A stretch of 64,000 nt of DNA from assembly GCA_965228415.1 (NCBI GenBank), contig OZ245814.1:8246001-8310000 (forward strand), written 5' to 3'. Position 1 is the first letter of the stretch. The number at the start of each line of letters is the position of its first letter. Of this stretch, positions 34,829 through 43,996 are shown one piece after another. The position numbers and the translations under genes were made by a program. Source of the DNA: Agaribacillus sp965228415 (GTDB lineage: Bacteria; Bacteroidota; Bacteroidia; Cytophagales; Cyclobacteriaceae). The notes under the pieces were generated by a model. The model worked only from the letters and a program-made list of their open reading frames with translations, was not told the DNA's origin and ran no database searches.

Positions 34829-35686
34829 ATGCAGAATATTGATGAGCTAATTGATCTTTTAAACCTCGAAAAAATCGAGGAGAATATATTCAGAGGACAA
34901 AACTATCAGGCCCCCTGGAACAGGGTTTTTGGCGGGCAGGTACTGGCGCAATCGCTGTATGCTGCTTATCAGACGGTACCGGAAGACCGGTATGTTCACT
35001 CCCTGCATGGGTATTTTATCCTGACCGGCGACATTAGTAAACCTATTATTTATCATGTCGATAGAATAAGAGACGGTGGTAGCTTTACCACAAGAAGGAT
35101 AGTAGCTATTCAAAATGGCCGGGCTATTTTTAATATGTCTGCCTCCTTTCAGCTGATCCAGGAAAGCTTTGACCATCAAATACCCATGCCTGAAGTATTA
35201 CCACCGGAAGAAAGTGTCTCGGAGGAAAAAATAGCCAATACTTTTAAAGAGGAAGCTCCGGAGATTTACCGGCGGTTAACAAGATCGAGGCCTATCGAAT
35301 TCAGAAGAGCGGATAACTTTAGACCACTGGAGGCGAAAAATATATCACCATTTCAACACGTGTGGTTCAAAGGGAAAGGAACATTACCCAAAGACAAAAG
35401 ACTTCATCAGGCAGCCCTGGCTTACGCTTCGGATTACAACCTACTGGGAACGGCCCTGCTTCCCCACCGGGAACAAATCGATATCAATAAAATATTTCTG
35501 GCAAGCCTTGACCATGCGATGTGGTTCCATCGCGATTTTGATATGGATGATTGGCTGTTGTATGCCATCGATAGCCCCAGCGCTTCCAATTCAAGAGGGT
35601 TTACCAGTGGGAAAATATTTAACCAGCAGGGCATATTGGTTGCCTCGGTTGCTCAGGAGGGATTGATCCGAACTATGAATAAATAG
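34829..35686 (+). CDS. tesB: Acyl-CoA thioesterase II
   Basis: A 285-aa cytosolic double-hotdog thioesterase that hydrolyses medium- and long-chain acyl-CoA. The first hotdog contains NRVFGGQVLAQSLYAA and SLHGYFILTGDISKPIIY. The second contains LAYASDYNLLGTALLPH (Asp, equivalent to the catalytic Asp204 of E. coli TesB), SLDHAMWFHR and VASVAQEGLIR, whose Gln matches Gln278. The length equals E. coli TesB (286 aa). It appears monocistronic; nothing in the surrounding genes points to a special role. Confidence 0.95.
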   Translation: MQNIDELIDLLNLEKIEENIFRGQNYQAPWNRVFGGQVLAQSLYAAYQTVPEDRYVHSLHGYFILTGDISKPIIYHVDRIRDGGSFTTRRIVAIQNGRAIFNMSASFQLIQESFDHQIPMPEVLPPEESVSEEKIANTFKEEAPEIYRRLTRSRPIEFRRADNFRPLEAKNISPFQHVWFKGKGTLPKDKRLHQAALAYASDYNLLGTALLPHREQIDINKIFLASLDHAMWFHRDFDMDDWLLYAIDSPSASNSRGFTSGKIFNQQGILVASVAQEGLIRTMNK

Positions 35687-36040
35687 AACCCCGAATTTGC
35701 CGGGTATTTCATTATTCCTGCGAGATACTTACAGACGGAATCTCTAAAACATCCTGCATTAATCAGTACCATTACTCACTCCTGCTCCGGGGCTGAAGTA
35801 ACCTGTCGGCATGTGATTAATTTGTGGTTTAATAACCGGTTACCCCTTCCTACCTGGCCAGATCCTGGCTATCTTCATTTTGACGCCTGTTAATTTATGC
35901 CGTTCAGGGGATTAAAAACGCAACAAAATAGCAAGGATCTCGTATATAATAGTATTACTATCAATAAATAAAGTTATGCTATTTTATTGTGTGATTTGAT
36001 GCCTTTGCGCAATAAGATTCCTTCCACTAAATAAAACGAC
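35687..36040. other. Intergenic region with no recognised feature
   Basis: This 354-bp gap follows tesB. CCCG and CGGG repeats just after the tesB stop could form a weak hairpin. Nothing else is recognised apart from AT-rich sequence before the next gene. Confidence 0.4.
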
Positions 36041-36319
36041 ATGGTACAACTAATTGAAAACATTATAAGCAGGTTGAGGAGGATCGATCGCCTGGTCAGA
36101 CTCAGGGCGACAGGTACGCCCCGGGAGCTTGCTTTTAGGTTGGGTATATCCGCCAGCACCTTGTACGAATACCTGGATACGATGAAAAGAGTTTTCGGGG
36201 CACCTATCCGCTATTCAAACACTCGACGATCTTATGTGTACGACCTTGACGGGAAACTGGAACTGGCGTTTAAAAAAAAATCACAATTCAATGAAACAAA
36301 TAATCGTACTCCGATATAA
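36041..36319 (+). CDS. Small HTH DNA-binding protein
   Basis: A 92-aa protein. Residues 8-55 form a helix-turn-helix of the DeoR/WYL N-terminal kind (RIDRLVRLRATGTPRELAFR, then LGISASTLYEYLDTMK). They are followed by a short beta wing (FGAPIRYSNTRRSYVYD) and a polar tail. It lacks any effector domain, so it is either a stand-alone DNA-binding protein or a transcription cofactor. Proteins of this size and plan recur in Bacteroidota, but the targets are unknown. The next gene, an exported carbonic anhydrase, is 131 bp downstream on the same strand. Confidence 0.7.
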   Translation: MVQLIENIISRLRRIDRLVRLRATGTPRELAFRLGISASTLYEYLDTMKRVFGAPIRYSNTRRSYVYDLDGKLELAFKKKSQFNETNNRTPI

Positions 36320-36450
36320 TCAGAGCGGGCGGATTTAAACTTGTGCCGGGGAACAATAGTGAAGCTTACCCTGTATAGCACACAATGAATCGTGTTAGCC
36401 CACCTTTGGGGTATTGAAAAAAATCTTGATTTAACAAAAACTATAAGCCT

Positions 36451-37206
36451 ATGCCAACTAAAAATTTAAAACCGGGCTATCTGGTGCTCACGGCACTCCT
36501 TTTTGTGGCCTGTGAAGCAGGAACCGGCAATACAACATATCTTGAAGAAGACAAGATACTAAATGAAAAAATTGTTCCATTGGTTGAAAAAGTACTTTCT
36601 CCCGAGGAGCGAAGTCATTTGACACCAGAGAAAATAATAACAGAGCTAAAAGCTGGCAATGAGCGCTTCATGCGCAATAATCTAACAGCCAGAAATCATT
36701 CAAAACAAATTCGCGAAGCCGTCTACGGGCAATTTCCCAAGGCCATAGTGCTCACCTGCATTGACTCCAGAATACCGGTGGAAGATGTCTTTGACCGGGG
36801 AATCGGAGATATCTTTGTAGCAAGGGTAGGTGGAAATGTCTTGAGTGAGGATATTTTGGGAAGCATGGAATATGCCTGCAAGGTAGCTGGCGCCAAACTG
36901 GTTTTGGTGCTTGGGCATGAGCACTGTGAGACCATTTTGTCGGCGATCGACGGTATAGATTTAGGAAACATTACCACGATGACCTCCAAGATACAACCCG
37001 CTATTGAAAGTATTACTGACTACGAGGGAAAGAAATCTTCGGTAAATCCGGAATTTGTAGAGTTGGTCGTAAAGAACAATACTGATAAAACGGTTAACGA
37101 TATCAGAGAAAAGAGCCCCATCCTGAAGCAGATGGAGGATAGCGGCGAAATAAAAATAACTGGAGCCTATTATGACCTTAATGAAGGGCAGGTGCTCTTT
37201 CGGTAA
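36451..37206 (+). CDS. Exported beta-class carbonic anhydrase (lipoprotein)
   Basis: A 251-aa enzyme that interconverts CO2 and bicarbonate. The beta-class zinc site is complete: Cys103, with Asp105 and Arg107 in LTCIDSRIP, then His156 and Cys159 in LGHEHCE. The GDIFVARVGGNV motif is also typical. Unlike cytosolic housekeeping members, it begins with a signal and lipobox (LLFVAC, Cys21), so it should sit in the periplasm or on the outer membrane. A helical N-terminal extension covers residues 30-90. It may supply bicarbonate or buffer pH in the envelope; that role is inferred. It is flanked by an HTH gene and an unknown secreted protein in the same orientation. Confidence 0.9.
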   Translation: MPTKNLKPGYLVLTALLFVACEAGTGNTTYLEEDKILNEKIVPLVEKVLSPEERSHLTPEKIITELKAGNERFMRNNLTARNHSKQIREAVYGQFPKAIVLTCIDSRIPVEDVFDRGIGDIFVARVGGNVLSEDILGSMEYACKVAGAKLVLVLGHEHCETILSAIDGIDLGNITTMTSKIQPAIESITDYEGKKSSVNPEFVELVVKNNTDKTVNDIREKSPILKQMEDSGEIKITGAYYDLNEGQVLFR

Positions 37207-37273
37207 TATTGGCGCAGGGTGGCTTGTAAGATCAACATGAGTAAAATGAAAAAAGCCAAAATCCAAGTGGTTT

Positions 37274-37849
37274 ATGAAAACGCTTATTTTATCAGTTAGT
37301 ATGATACTGGGCGGATCTATTTCTTATGCTGACTGTTCTGAATGGTACAAAGGAAGTGTCCGTATGGCGGGGGGAAAAGTTGTGGAGGGAAGCATCAGGT
37401 ACTGTTTGGATTATGATCTGGTGCTGCTTAAAAAGGAAGAACAAGTAATCACCTTAAGCCCCCGGAAAGTAGATGGCTTCGTGGTTTTCGATCATACCAT
37501 GGAAGTTCCGAAAAGTTTTCATTCACTTCCTTTCGAAGGACTCAATGGATATGTCCGTCAATGTTTTTTTGAATTGCTTTATCATGGCAGGATCTCATTG
37601 TTAAACAGAGAGTATGAAATTCTGGTGGCTGAAGACGAGGAGTATTTTCAGGCCCTGGCAGACAAGTATTACATCATGGCTGAAGACGGGGTAGTGAGAG
37701 GTTTTTCCGGATCCAGGAAGGAGTTACTGCGATATATGAAAGAAAAAGCCGATACGGTTTCGGACTTTATAGCGGAAAGACAACTGGATATTTCACAGCG
37801 TGAAGACCTGATGGTGGTGTTCAGTTATTATCATTCTATACAACCGTAA
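37274..37849 (+). CDS. Secreted protein of unknown function
   Basis: A 191-aa protein with a signal peptide, cleavage probably after SYA near residue 19. The mature part begins DCSEWYKGSVRMAGGKVVEG and is mostly short beta strands (KVDGFVVFDHTMEVPKSF), ending in an alpha-helical segment (SDFIAERQLDISQRED). This resembles small secreted Bacteroidota proteins with an SH3-like or PRC-like strand pattern, but no family can be named. It lies 67 bp after the carbonic anhydrase and may be co-transcribed with it. Confidence 0.7.
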   Translation: MKTLILSVSMILGGSISYADCSEWYKGSVRMAGGKVVEGSIRYCLDYDLVLLKKEEQVITLSPRKVDGFVVFDHTMEVPKSFHSLPFEGLNGYVRQCFFELLYHGRISLLNREYEILVAEDEEYFQALADKYYIMAEDGVVRGFSGSRKELLRYMKEKADTVSDFIAERQLDISQREDLMVVFSYYHSIQP

Positions 37850-38024
37850 AGAATGAAATTTAATAAACGTCTAATGAAAGTTTGCAGGATTATCTTTAAA
37901 GAGCAGCCCCGGCCTTTTTAACGTGATCATAAAAAAGAAGGCGATAGGTCTTTTTATGGAATGAACGGTTTCGATTTAAACAATCATATATATGCTTTCC
38001 TATTGTAAAATAATTTTGGAAAAA

Positions 38025-38186
38025 ATGAGTTTTGATGCAACGCTTTTAAATAAAGAATACAAAAAATGCCTGTCCTACCTGTCTCATCGGGAGGTCGCTG
38101 TTTTTAACAGATGGGTGAGAAAGCAGCCTTTTTACCATAGATTGACCCGAAAACCACTGATTGTTCAAACTGAAAATAGTAAATAG
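38025..38186 (+). CDS. Small hypothetical protein (53 aa)
   Basis: The start is the ATG at 38025 (AAAAAATGAGT); an in-frame ATG at 37992 would add 11 residues. The peptide is basic and predicted helical (LLNKEYKKCLSYLSHREVAVF, seen in two parts, then NRWVRKQPFYHRLTRK). No family is recognised. A hairpin terminator overlapping its stop codon supports the idea that it is the end of a real transcript. Confidence 0.5.
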   Translation: MSFDATLLNKEYKKCLSYLSHREVAVFNRWVRKQPFYHRLTRKPLIVQTENSK

Positions 38187-38217
38187 CCGGAGACCGCACT
38201 ATAAAACCCGGCTTTTT
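38185..38217 (+). terminator. Rho-independent terminator after the 53-aa gene
   Basis: AGCCGG (38185-38190) pairs with CCGGCT (38208-38213), followed by TTTTA. The left arm overlaps the stop codon of the preceding small gene. Confidence 0.65.
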
Positions 38218-38854
38218 ATCGATCCGAAACACTTTCCAGGTAACCGCGCTGTTCCATATATGCTTTGACCTCTGCTTTGTTCATATAAAATGAAATGTCG
38301 AGCAGTTGCCATCCCAATCCGTGATCGATAGTGGCACGGTCCGCATCTTTTTCAAATTGAAAACGAAACTTTTTAGAGATTGAATATTTAATCCCCCACC
38401 AGCCCATGCCAAGACTTGACAGTTTTCTGTAATAAGCGAAATGTGCCATTTCATGACCTATAACCCCAATTTTACCGTTGAGATCTAATCGCTTGACAAA
38501 GGCATCCTGGCTTAACAATAAAACATAAGTATGATGTTTTCTAAGTTTAAAAATGTTCCAGAATGACCAACTGGCGGTAATAGGGTATTGCACATTTTTT
38601 TTGTACTTGATTTTAATTTTGTGACCTGCCAGTTCAGGATAATGTGAGACGGCCAGGTAGGTGGCCATCTCCAATTGGTCTCCTGTGGGCAAAACCAAAT
38701 TGCGGGAAGCGGATCTCAAACTATCTATTTTGTTGTCGAAATCCGATTGCCGGTAAATCAACTTCCCGCCTGTTTGCCCCAGTAGATTGCCGGTGGTCAG
38801 GGCCATTATAAAAACCAATAAGCCCCGCGTGGGGTTTTTGATTGTAAATTCCAT
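38216..38854 (-). CDS. Secreted M48-like zinc metalloprotease domain protein
   Basis: A 212-aa protein with a signal peptide (residues 1-27, ending LLGQ). The HExxH zinc motif is His134-Glu135-His138 in IGHEMAHFAYY. A downstream FEKDADR with Glu168 matches the third ligand region of M48 peptidases (the usual ExxAD form). There are no transmembrane helices after the signal, so it would act in the periplasm or outside. It is shorter than typical M48 proteins because it carries only the catalytic core. The substrate is unknown. It is convergent with the 53-aa gene and on the same strand as the genes to its right, but separated from them by 175 bp. Confidence 0.75.
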   Translation of the reverse strand: MEFTIKNPTRGLLVFIMALTTGNLLGQTGGKLIYRQSDFDNKIDSLRSASRNLVLPTGDQLEMATYLAVSHYPELAGHKIKIKYKKNVQYPITASWSFWNIFKLRKHHTYVLLLSQDAFVKRLDLNGKIGVIGHEMAHFAYYRKLSSLGMGWWGIKYSISKKFRFQFEKDADRATIDHGLGWQLLDISFYMNKAEVKAYMEQRGYLESVSDR

Positions 38855-39028
38855 TCCTTAATAATACGGTTTTCAGGAATTTAGTTTGCCTTTACCTTCG
38901 ATGGCAACAGATTTATTTTATCTGAATGTTCAGTTCCCGGCCGTTTCCGGCTGTTACATTAAGGTTTATGGAATTTACATTTTAAAAACCAGTGTTTGAA
39001 AATTGAATTGGTGGTTGTTACATTTAAA

Positions 39029-39337
39029 TCACATCAGGTCTACCACTGAATTTACCGTATTAAATTCATTGGGAACGTAAGCGTCGGCATAATCATCATT
39101 TTCCCATTTACTTCCGTCGATCAAATATCTGAATTGATAAGCCTTGCCGGTCTCCAGGTTGAGGGTGGTTTTAAAAGTTCCGTTTTTTAGAGGTTCCATA
39201 GAGGTTGCCGCGGTGTCCCAATTATTGAATTCACCGACTACCTTCACTTGCCTGGCATCTTGACAGATAGATTTGGGTAAACTTAAAGTCACCTTGCATA
39301 TAGGTTTACTTTTTAAAAACTGTTTTTTGATACTCAT
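39029..39337 (-). CDS. Stand-alone glycogen-binding (isoamylase N-terminal / CBM48-type) domain protein
   Basis: A 102-aa protein consisting of little more than one E-set/CBM48 domain. VKVVGEFNNWDTAATSMEPL is followed by GTFKTTLNLETGKAYQFRYL and DGSKWENDDYADAYVPN, the pattern seen in AMPK-beta and isoamylase N-terminal domains. There is no signal peptide, so it is probably cytosolic. It has no catalytic partner attached or nearby; a likely role is glycogen or starch binding. Such single-domain proteins are common in Bacteroidota. Confidence 0.85.
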   Translation of the reverse strand: MSIKKQFLKSKPICKVTLSLPKSICQDARQVKVVGEFNNWDTAATSMEPLKNGTFKTTLNLETGKAYQFRYLIDGSKWENDDYADAYVPNEFNTVNSVVDLM

Positions 39338-39520
39338 ATTGGTGAAAATTTATCTGTTTTAACTTAACTTTTGAATAAGTTGTTGTTTTTTAATAAGTAC
39401 TTTTGGGGAAACTAAATAATTAATAATCAATGGATTATCAAATGAGAGAGATCAGCAGGGATTATGATAATCATCATGTCTCGCAGGTGGCATCTAAAAG
39501 GCATTGGCCCGGCCGGACAA

Positions 39521-40501
39521 CTACCTGAGTTTTTTCGATTGATTTCTAGCCTGTTTTTTGAAATATTTTCTAAAAAGAAAATTGTGTTTTAACGCTTCCA
39601 TGTTTTCATTAAACCTTGCAGAACCTTGATTGATATTGGCCAGGGTCTGTTTTAAATCATTGACAAACGCGGTATCCCGTACAGCCATAGCTGCTACCCC
39701 ATTACCATCTTCCAGCTGGCTGATAAATGTATCTAATTTTGCAGACGCAGCCGTCAAATGATCGCTTGCCACGTAAAAATTATCCATGATCGTATCCAGC
39801 TTGTGTGTTAAGCGGCGGCCGCTGATCAACGCGCCCAGCAATCCTTCGTTTTCATTGTTTAACTTTTCTGTTGTTTTTACCAGATTGTCAGCTACCAGGG
39901 CCGTATTACCCGCCGCAGTATTAAGCCGGGCAATGGTTTGTTTAAGCGCTTGCGTGAGTACCGTATCCATCAAAAGCGTTCCGAAAGTACCCTTTCCCTG
40001 GTTGATATTCTGTGTTATCTTCAGCAGATCCGAAACCAGCAAAGCGGCGTTTTCATTGGTCATGCTTAGCGTGTTTAAGATATCATCGGTTTTAATGCGA
40101 CTGTAAGACAGTAAGTAATCCTGGTTTTCCACCGGTGTTTTGCCACCGTTGCCCGGACTGATGTTAACGAGCATATTCCCCATCAGCCCATCGGAGCCAA
40201 TGCTGGCAATGGCATCCTTCCTGATATATTGTTGAACTTCCGTTTTAATGATCATACGTACTCTGATGGTAGAGTCATTGCTGATCGTAATTGCTTCCAC
40301 TGTGCCTACATTGATACCGGAGAATCGGACGTTGTTGCCTGGTTGTAGTCCATTGACATTGCCAAAAAGTGCATTAAGTTCAAAAGTAGCACCAAACATA
40401 TGTTGCTTGTTTCCTATCAAATAGATGGCTATGATAAAAAAAGTAATACCCATTGTCACAAATGCGCCTAGCTTAACGTTTTTCTGTGTGCTGTTTTTCA
40501 T
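39521..40501 (-). CDS. MCE/MlaD-family lipid transport protein
   Basis: A 326-aa protein with one N-terminal transmembrane helix (residues 11-29) and an MCE domain at about 37-115 (FGNVNGLQPGNNVRFSGINV, then SDGLMGNMLVNISPG). A long helical region at about 120-315 has heptad-like character and forms the extended barrel or needle in related proteins. It would collect lipids at the periplasmic side of the MlaEF permease-ATPase encoded by the two genes before it. The gap to the ATPase gene is only 5 bp. No MlaA or MlaC homologue is visible nearby. Confidence 0.9.
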   Translation of the reverse strand: MKNSTQKNVKLGAFVTMGITFFIIAIYLIGNKQHMFGATFELNALFGNVNGLQPGNNVRFSGINVGTVEAITISNDSTIRVRMIIKTEVQQYIRKDAIASIGSDGLMGNMLVNISPGNGGKTPVENQDYLLSYSRIKTDDILNTLSMTNENAALLVSDLLKITQNINQGKGTFGTLLMDTVLTQALKQTIARLNTAAGNTALVADNLVKTTEKLNNENEGLLGALISGRRLTHKLDTIMDNFYVASDHLTAASAKLDTFISQLEDGNGVAAMAVRDTAFVNDLKQTLANINQGSARFNENMEALKHNFLFRKYFKKQARNQSKKLR

Positions 40502-40506
40502 GATAT

Positions 40507-41301
40507 TTATTTGAAAAATGCTTTGATATTGGGGTCGGCCGATTTCGCTAACTCCTCGTACAAGCCTTCAACATAATTTTCGCCATCGATAAGGATTGCT
40601 ACCCGGTTGGAAGTTATTCTGGCACATTCCATATCATGGGTAATGATCAACGAGGAGGTACGGAATTTTTGCTGTAACTCGAGAATCAGATAACAAATTT
40701 CCTTGGCAGTGATAGGATCCAGGCCACTCGTTGGTTCATCGTAAAACATAATCCTGGGTTTCAAGATCAAAGCCCTGGCCAATGCTACGCGCTTTTTCAT
40801 ACCACCGGACAGCGCTGCCGGCATTAAATCAATGGCCCGTTCCAAGCCTACACTATGCAGCGCCTCCCGGACCAATTGGAGACTATCCAGGTGCTCCCCA
40901 AATTTTTCAACATGTCTGCGCAGGGGAAATTCCAGGTTTTCCCTTACCGTCATGGAGTCGTAAAGTGCACTACCCTGAAATAAAAAACCTATATCTGCCC
41001 TGAGACAATCCAGTTCGTCGTGTTCCAGATCGGGAATATTATTGCCTAAAACATTGATGTTACCTGAATCGGTGGTAATCAGACCGACAATACATTTGAT
41101 CAACACCGATTTGCCGGACCCCGATTTTCCCAATACCACCAGGTTTTCTCCCTCTTGTAGTTTCAGGTTGAAATTTTTCAGGACCCGGTTGTTTCCAAAT
41201 GATTTATTCAGACCACTCACCTCGATAACTGTATTATCGGGGTTTGGGGTTGCCGGCATGGCGTAGGCGTTTTCATCGGGTATTTGCTTCATTTTGATCA
41301 T
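40507..41301 (-). CDS. MlaF-like ABC transporter ATPase
   Basis: A 264-aa cytosolic ATPase. It has Walker A at residues 58-65 (GKSGSGKS), the Q-loop in FLFQGSALYDSMTV, signature LSGGMKKRVALARA at 164 onward, Walker B with IMFYDEPTSGLD at 184 onward, and the H-loop in IITHDME. The sequence after the Q-loop and the GMKKRV signature are typical of the Mla/Ttg2A group for phospholipid transport. The start codon overlaps the stop of the permease gene as ATGA; a second ATG three codons in is also possible. It is the second gene of a permease-ATPase-MCE operon. Confidence 0.93.
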   Translation of the reverse strand: MIKMKQIPDENAYAMPATPNPDNTVIEVSGLNKSFGNNRVLKNFNLKLQEGENLVVLGKSGSGKSVLIKCIVGLITTDSGNINVLGNNIPDLEHDELDCLRADIGFLFQGSALYDSMTVRENLEFPLRRHVEKFGEHLDSLQLVREALHSVGLERAIDLMPAALSGGMKKRVALARALILKPRIMFYDEPTSGLDPITAKEICYLILELQQKFRTSSLIITHDMECARITSNRVAILIDGENYVEGLYEELAKSADPNIKAFFK

Positions 41302-42080
41302 AATTCATAAAAGATGTCGGCAATTAATACGGCGATAAAATCAATGATAAAGACCAGGACAGAGGCTACCACTACGGCAGTGTTGGCGGCTTTGCCGACA
41401 CCTTCCGTACCTTTTTTGGAATAATACCCCTTAAAGCATCCGACAAGACCGATAGCAAATCCAAAGAAAAACGATTTGCCTATTGAAGGGCCGAGATCCC
41501 CAAAATTGAGAAATTCAAAAACCTGGTTAAAATACAGCTCAAAGCTTACTGCTCCCTTCAAATTCTCAATCAGAAATGATCCGAATAAGGCAATAACATC
41601 TGCCATGATCACCAGTATCGGAAGCATTAAGGTGGCGGCAACCACCCTGGTGATGACAAGGTATTTAAAGGGATTGGTACCGGAGACCTCCATGGCATCG
41701 ATCTGCTCGGTAACTTTCATGGAACCAAGCTCGGCGCCAATACTTGAACCTACTCTGCCCGCACAGATCAAAGCGGTAATGACCGGTCCGATTTCACGGA
41801 TAATGGCAATGCCGACCATTGAAGGCATCCACGATTCCGCGCCAAATTCTACCAGGGTAGGGCGCGTCTGAAGCGTTAATACCAACCCCATGATAAAGCC
41901 GGTAAGGCCAACCAAAGGCAGGGAATTCCAGCCTATTTCATAGGCCTGCCTGAGGAGTTCCCTGAACTCATACGGAGGCTTGAAGACTTCCTTGAAAAAC
42001 CGGCCGGCGAAACGGGATATTTCTCCGGTTTCGGTCAAATACCGCATTATTGGTCCTGATAAGTCCGTCACTTTTGACAT
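41298..42080 (-). CDS. MlaE-like ABC permease
   Basis: A 260-aa inner-membrane permease of the MlaE family, with about five to six membrane segments. The core motifs are VGLTGFIMGLVLTLQTR, REIGPVITALICAGRVG, ELGSMKVTEQIDAMEV and GCFKGYYSKKGTEGVG. The start is the ATG at 42080, which gives the family's length (E. coli MlaE is 260 aa); the frame extends upstream to a TTG at 42137. It is the first gene of the mla-like operon. It pairs with the ATPase and MCE proteins to move phospholipids between membranes; direction is not decided by sequence. Confidence 0.93.
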   Translation of the reverse strand: MSKVTDLSGPIMRYLTETGEISRFAGRFFKEVFKPPYEFRELLRQAYEIGWNSLPLVGLTGFIMGLVLTLQTRPTLVEFGAESWMPSMVGIAIIREIGPVITALICAGRVGSSIGAELGSMKVTEQIDAMEVSGTNPFKYLVITRVVAATLMLPILVIMADVIALFGSFLIENLKGAVSFELYFNQVFEFLNFGDLGPSIGKSFFFGFAIGLVGCFKGYYSKKGTEGVGKAANTAVVVASVLVFIIDFIAVLIADIFYEL

Positions 42081-42280
42081 TTCAGTAGTATATAAACAAT
42101 CCGCCTGACGGATAAATTTTTTAACTAAAACTATCAAAGTCGGCTGATTAATTTATTGTCTTACGTCATAGGTGCGCATGACTTCTGTCATCTTAAATTC
42201 CCGGTAGTAGTACTAAGTTAAAAGTGTAATTGGTATGTTTTTAATGAGCAGAGTCTTTAGGAAAAACCGTTGTTACCAGT

Positions 42281-43996
42281 ATGACAAGGCTTGATAGTTT
42301 ATTGATGCGTTGGATTTTTTATGTCTTCGTTGCCTTTAATTTAGGGCCAATGAGTTCCTGTGAGGAAAAACCGGCTCCGATTGATCCGGTTAAACTGCAA
42401 GAGGCTATTGAGGCCAGGATCAAATGGATGGAACAATTCCGGGTTTCCGATATAAATGGGAGACAGGTGCGTTCAACGAATGCCTTTGCCAGGTTTTATT
42501 ATGACAGAAAATTTGACGCTGCCTGGATCAACCCACAAGGATTGAATAAGCCACTGACCGATCTTGTCCTTGAGGCCGTTCACAAGGCAGATGCTGAAGG
42601 GCTTGAACCAGGGGACTATCATTCCGAATATCTGTCTAAAACATATGCCTATTTAAATTCACTTTTGAGCAATAAAAAAAAATCAAAACCGGATTTAGAT
42701 CTACTGGTTAATTTTGAGCTATTATTGTCGGATGCCTACCTCACTTATGCCAATGATTTGTATTATGGCAAAGTATGTCCGGAGAATGTTGATCCTGATT
42801 GGCATGCTGCATGCAAAGAAGTGAGCATCGACTTCGCTGATTACCTGACCAATGCGATAGACGATGAATTAATAGAAGAAAGTTTGAAAAGACTTACGCC
42901 AAGGAATAAGACCTACAAGGGCTTAAAAGATGCACTGGCATTTTACAAAAGACTTGATATGGTTGGCCTTAATGCAGGGTTGCCTTTTAATGGGCGATTA
43001 CCGGTGGCAGACAGTCAGCAGATTTACATAAGACATTTAAAAATGATCTTAAAGGCTACTGGAGATCTTCCGGCTACCGGATCGGAATGGCGGTATGAAT
43101 TGATTGCAGGCCTAAAACAATTTCAGCAAAGGCATGGGTTAAAAAACAATGGGTTGCTCGATTCCCTGACATTGAAAGCGTTGCATACCAGTTTTAAAGA
43201 AAGAATCAAAAGCCTGGAAATTAACCTGGAAAGGTGGCGCTGGTTACCATTGGATCTTGGCGAGGAATATTTGATTGTCAATATTGCGGATTTTACTTTG
43301 AAAATAGTAAAAAAGGACGCCATAATGTTCAAGAGCAAAGTGGTCGTAGGAACTCCCTTTCATCGCACGCCTGTTTTTACGGCAGAAATTACGCATTTGA
43401 TCCTCAACCCTTATTGGTTCGTTCCCAGGTCGATTGTCAAAAATGAAATACTATCATTACCCGTTCCGGAGGAATTTTTAAGGCGGCATCAAATTCGGGT
43501 TTTGGATAAGGATGAATGTGAGATACCCTTTGATTCTATTAATTGGGAGCAGGTGACAGATGATGACAGGCTTTATCAATTTCGGCAGGACCCGGGGCCT
43601 GCCAATTCCCTGGGTCTGATAAAAGTTATCTTTCCAAACGATTATCTCGTTTTTATTCATGATACGCCGGCTAAATCCTTGTTTGAAGAAAGTGTAAGAA
43701 CCTTCAGTCACGGTTGTATAAGAGTTCATAGACCTTTTGAATTAGCAGATTACCTGTTAAGAGATGATCCAAACTGGCATATCGATCGTCTCAGGGCTTT
43801 TACGCAAACCCAGGATTCAATTAATAAACGAGTTGATTTACCCAAACCCATGCCGGTTCATATCTTATACTGGACTGCCTGGGTAGATAAATTGGGATTA
43901 GTTCATTTCAGGGAAGACATTTATGGGCGGGACGAGGCTTTATGGAAAGCTTTAAAAACAAGTTATAAAAATGTAAACTTAAATAGAAAGGAATAG
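42281..43996 (+). CDS. YcbB-type murein L,D-transpeptidase (lipoprotein)
   Basis: A 571-aa periplasmic enzyme that makes 3-3 peptide cross-links in peptidoglycan. The lipobox MSSC gives Cys27. A helical scaffold domain covers about residues 35-260. A peptidoglycan-binding domain is at about 268-305 (AGLKQFQQRHGLKNNGLLDS). The YkuD catalytic domain at about 325-505 contains the active site SHGCIRV with Cys479, preceded by FIHDTPAKSLFE. Architecture and length match E. coli LdtD/YcbB (615 aa), except that here the protein is a lipoprotein. It is monocistronic and divergent from the mla-like operon, with 200 bp between them. Confidence 0.93.
   Translation: MTRLDSLLMRWIFYVFVAFNLGPMSSCEEKPAPIDPVKLQEAIEARIKWMEQFRVSDINGRQVRSTNAFARFYYDRKFDAAWINPQGLNKPLTDLVLEAVHKADAEGLEPGDYHSEYLSKTYAYLNSLLSNKKKSKPDLDLLVNFELLLSDAYLTYANDLYYGKVCPENVDPDWHAACKEVSIDFADYLTNAIDDELIEESLKRLTPRNKTYKGLKDALAFYKRLDMVGLNAGLPFNGRLPVADSQQIYIRHLKMILKATGDLPATGSEWRYELIAGLKQFQQRHGLKNNGLLDSLTLKALHTSFKERIKSLEINLERWRWLPLDLGEEYLIVNIADFTLKIVKKDAIMFKSKVVVGTPFHRTPVFTAEITHLILNPYWFVPRSIVKNEILSLPVPEEFLRRHQIRVLDKDECEIPFDSINWEQVTDDDRLYQFRQDPGPANSLGLIKVIFPNDYLVFIHDTPAKSLFEESVRTFSHGCIRVHRPFELADYLLRDDPNWHIDRLRAFTQTQDSINKRVDLPKPMPVHILYWTAWVDKLGLVHFREDIYGRDEALWKALKTSYKNVNLNRKE

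Noticed and set aside
39430..39530. 32-codon plus-strand frame after the MCE gene
   Set aside because: It has no hydrophobic segment, no conserved motif and no start context, and it overlaps the 3' end of the minus-strand MCE gene.
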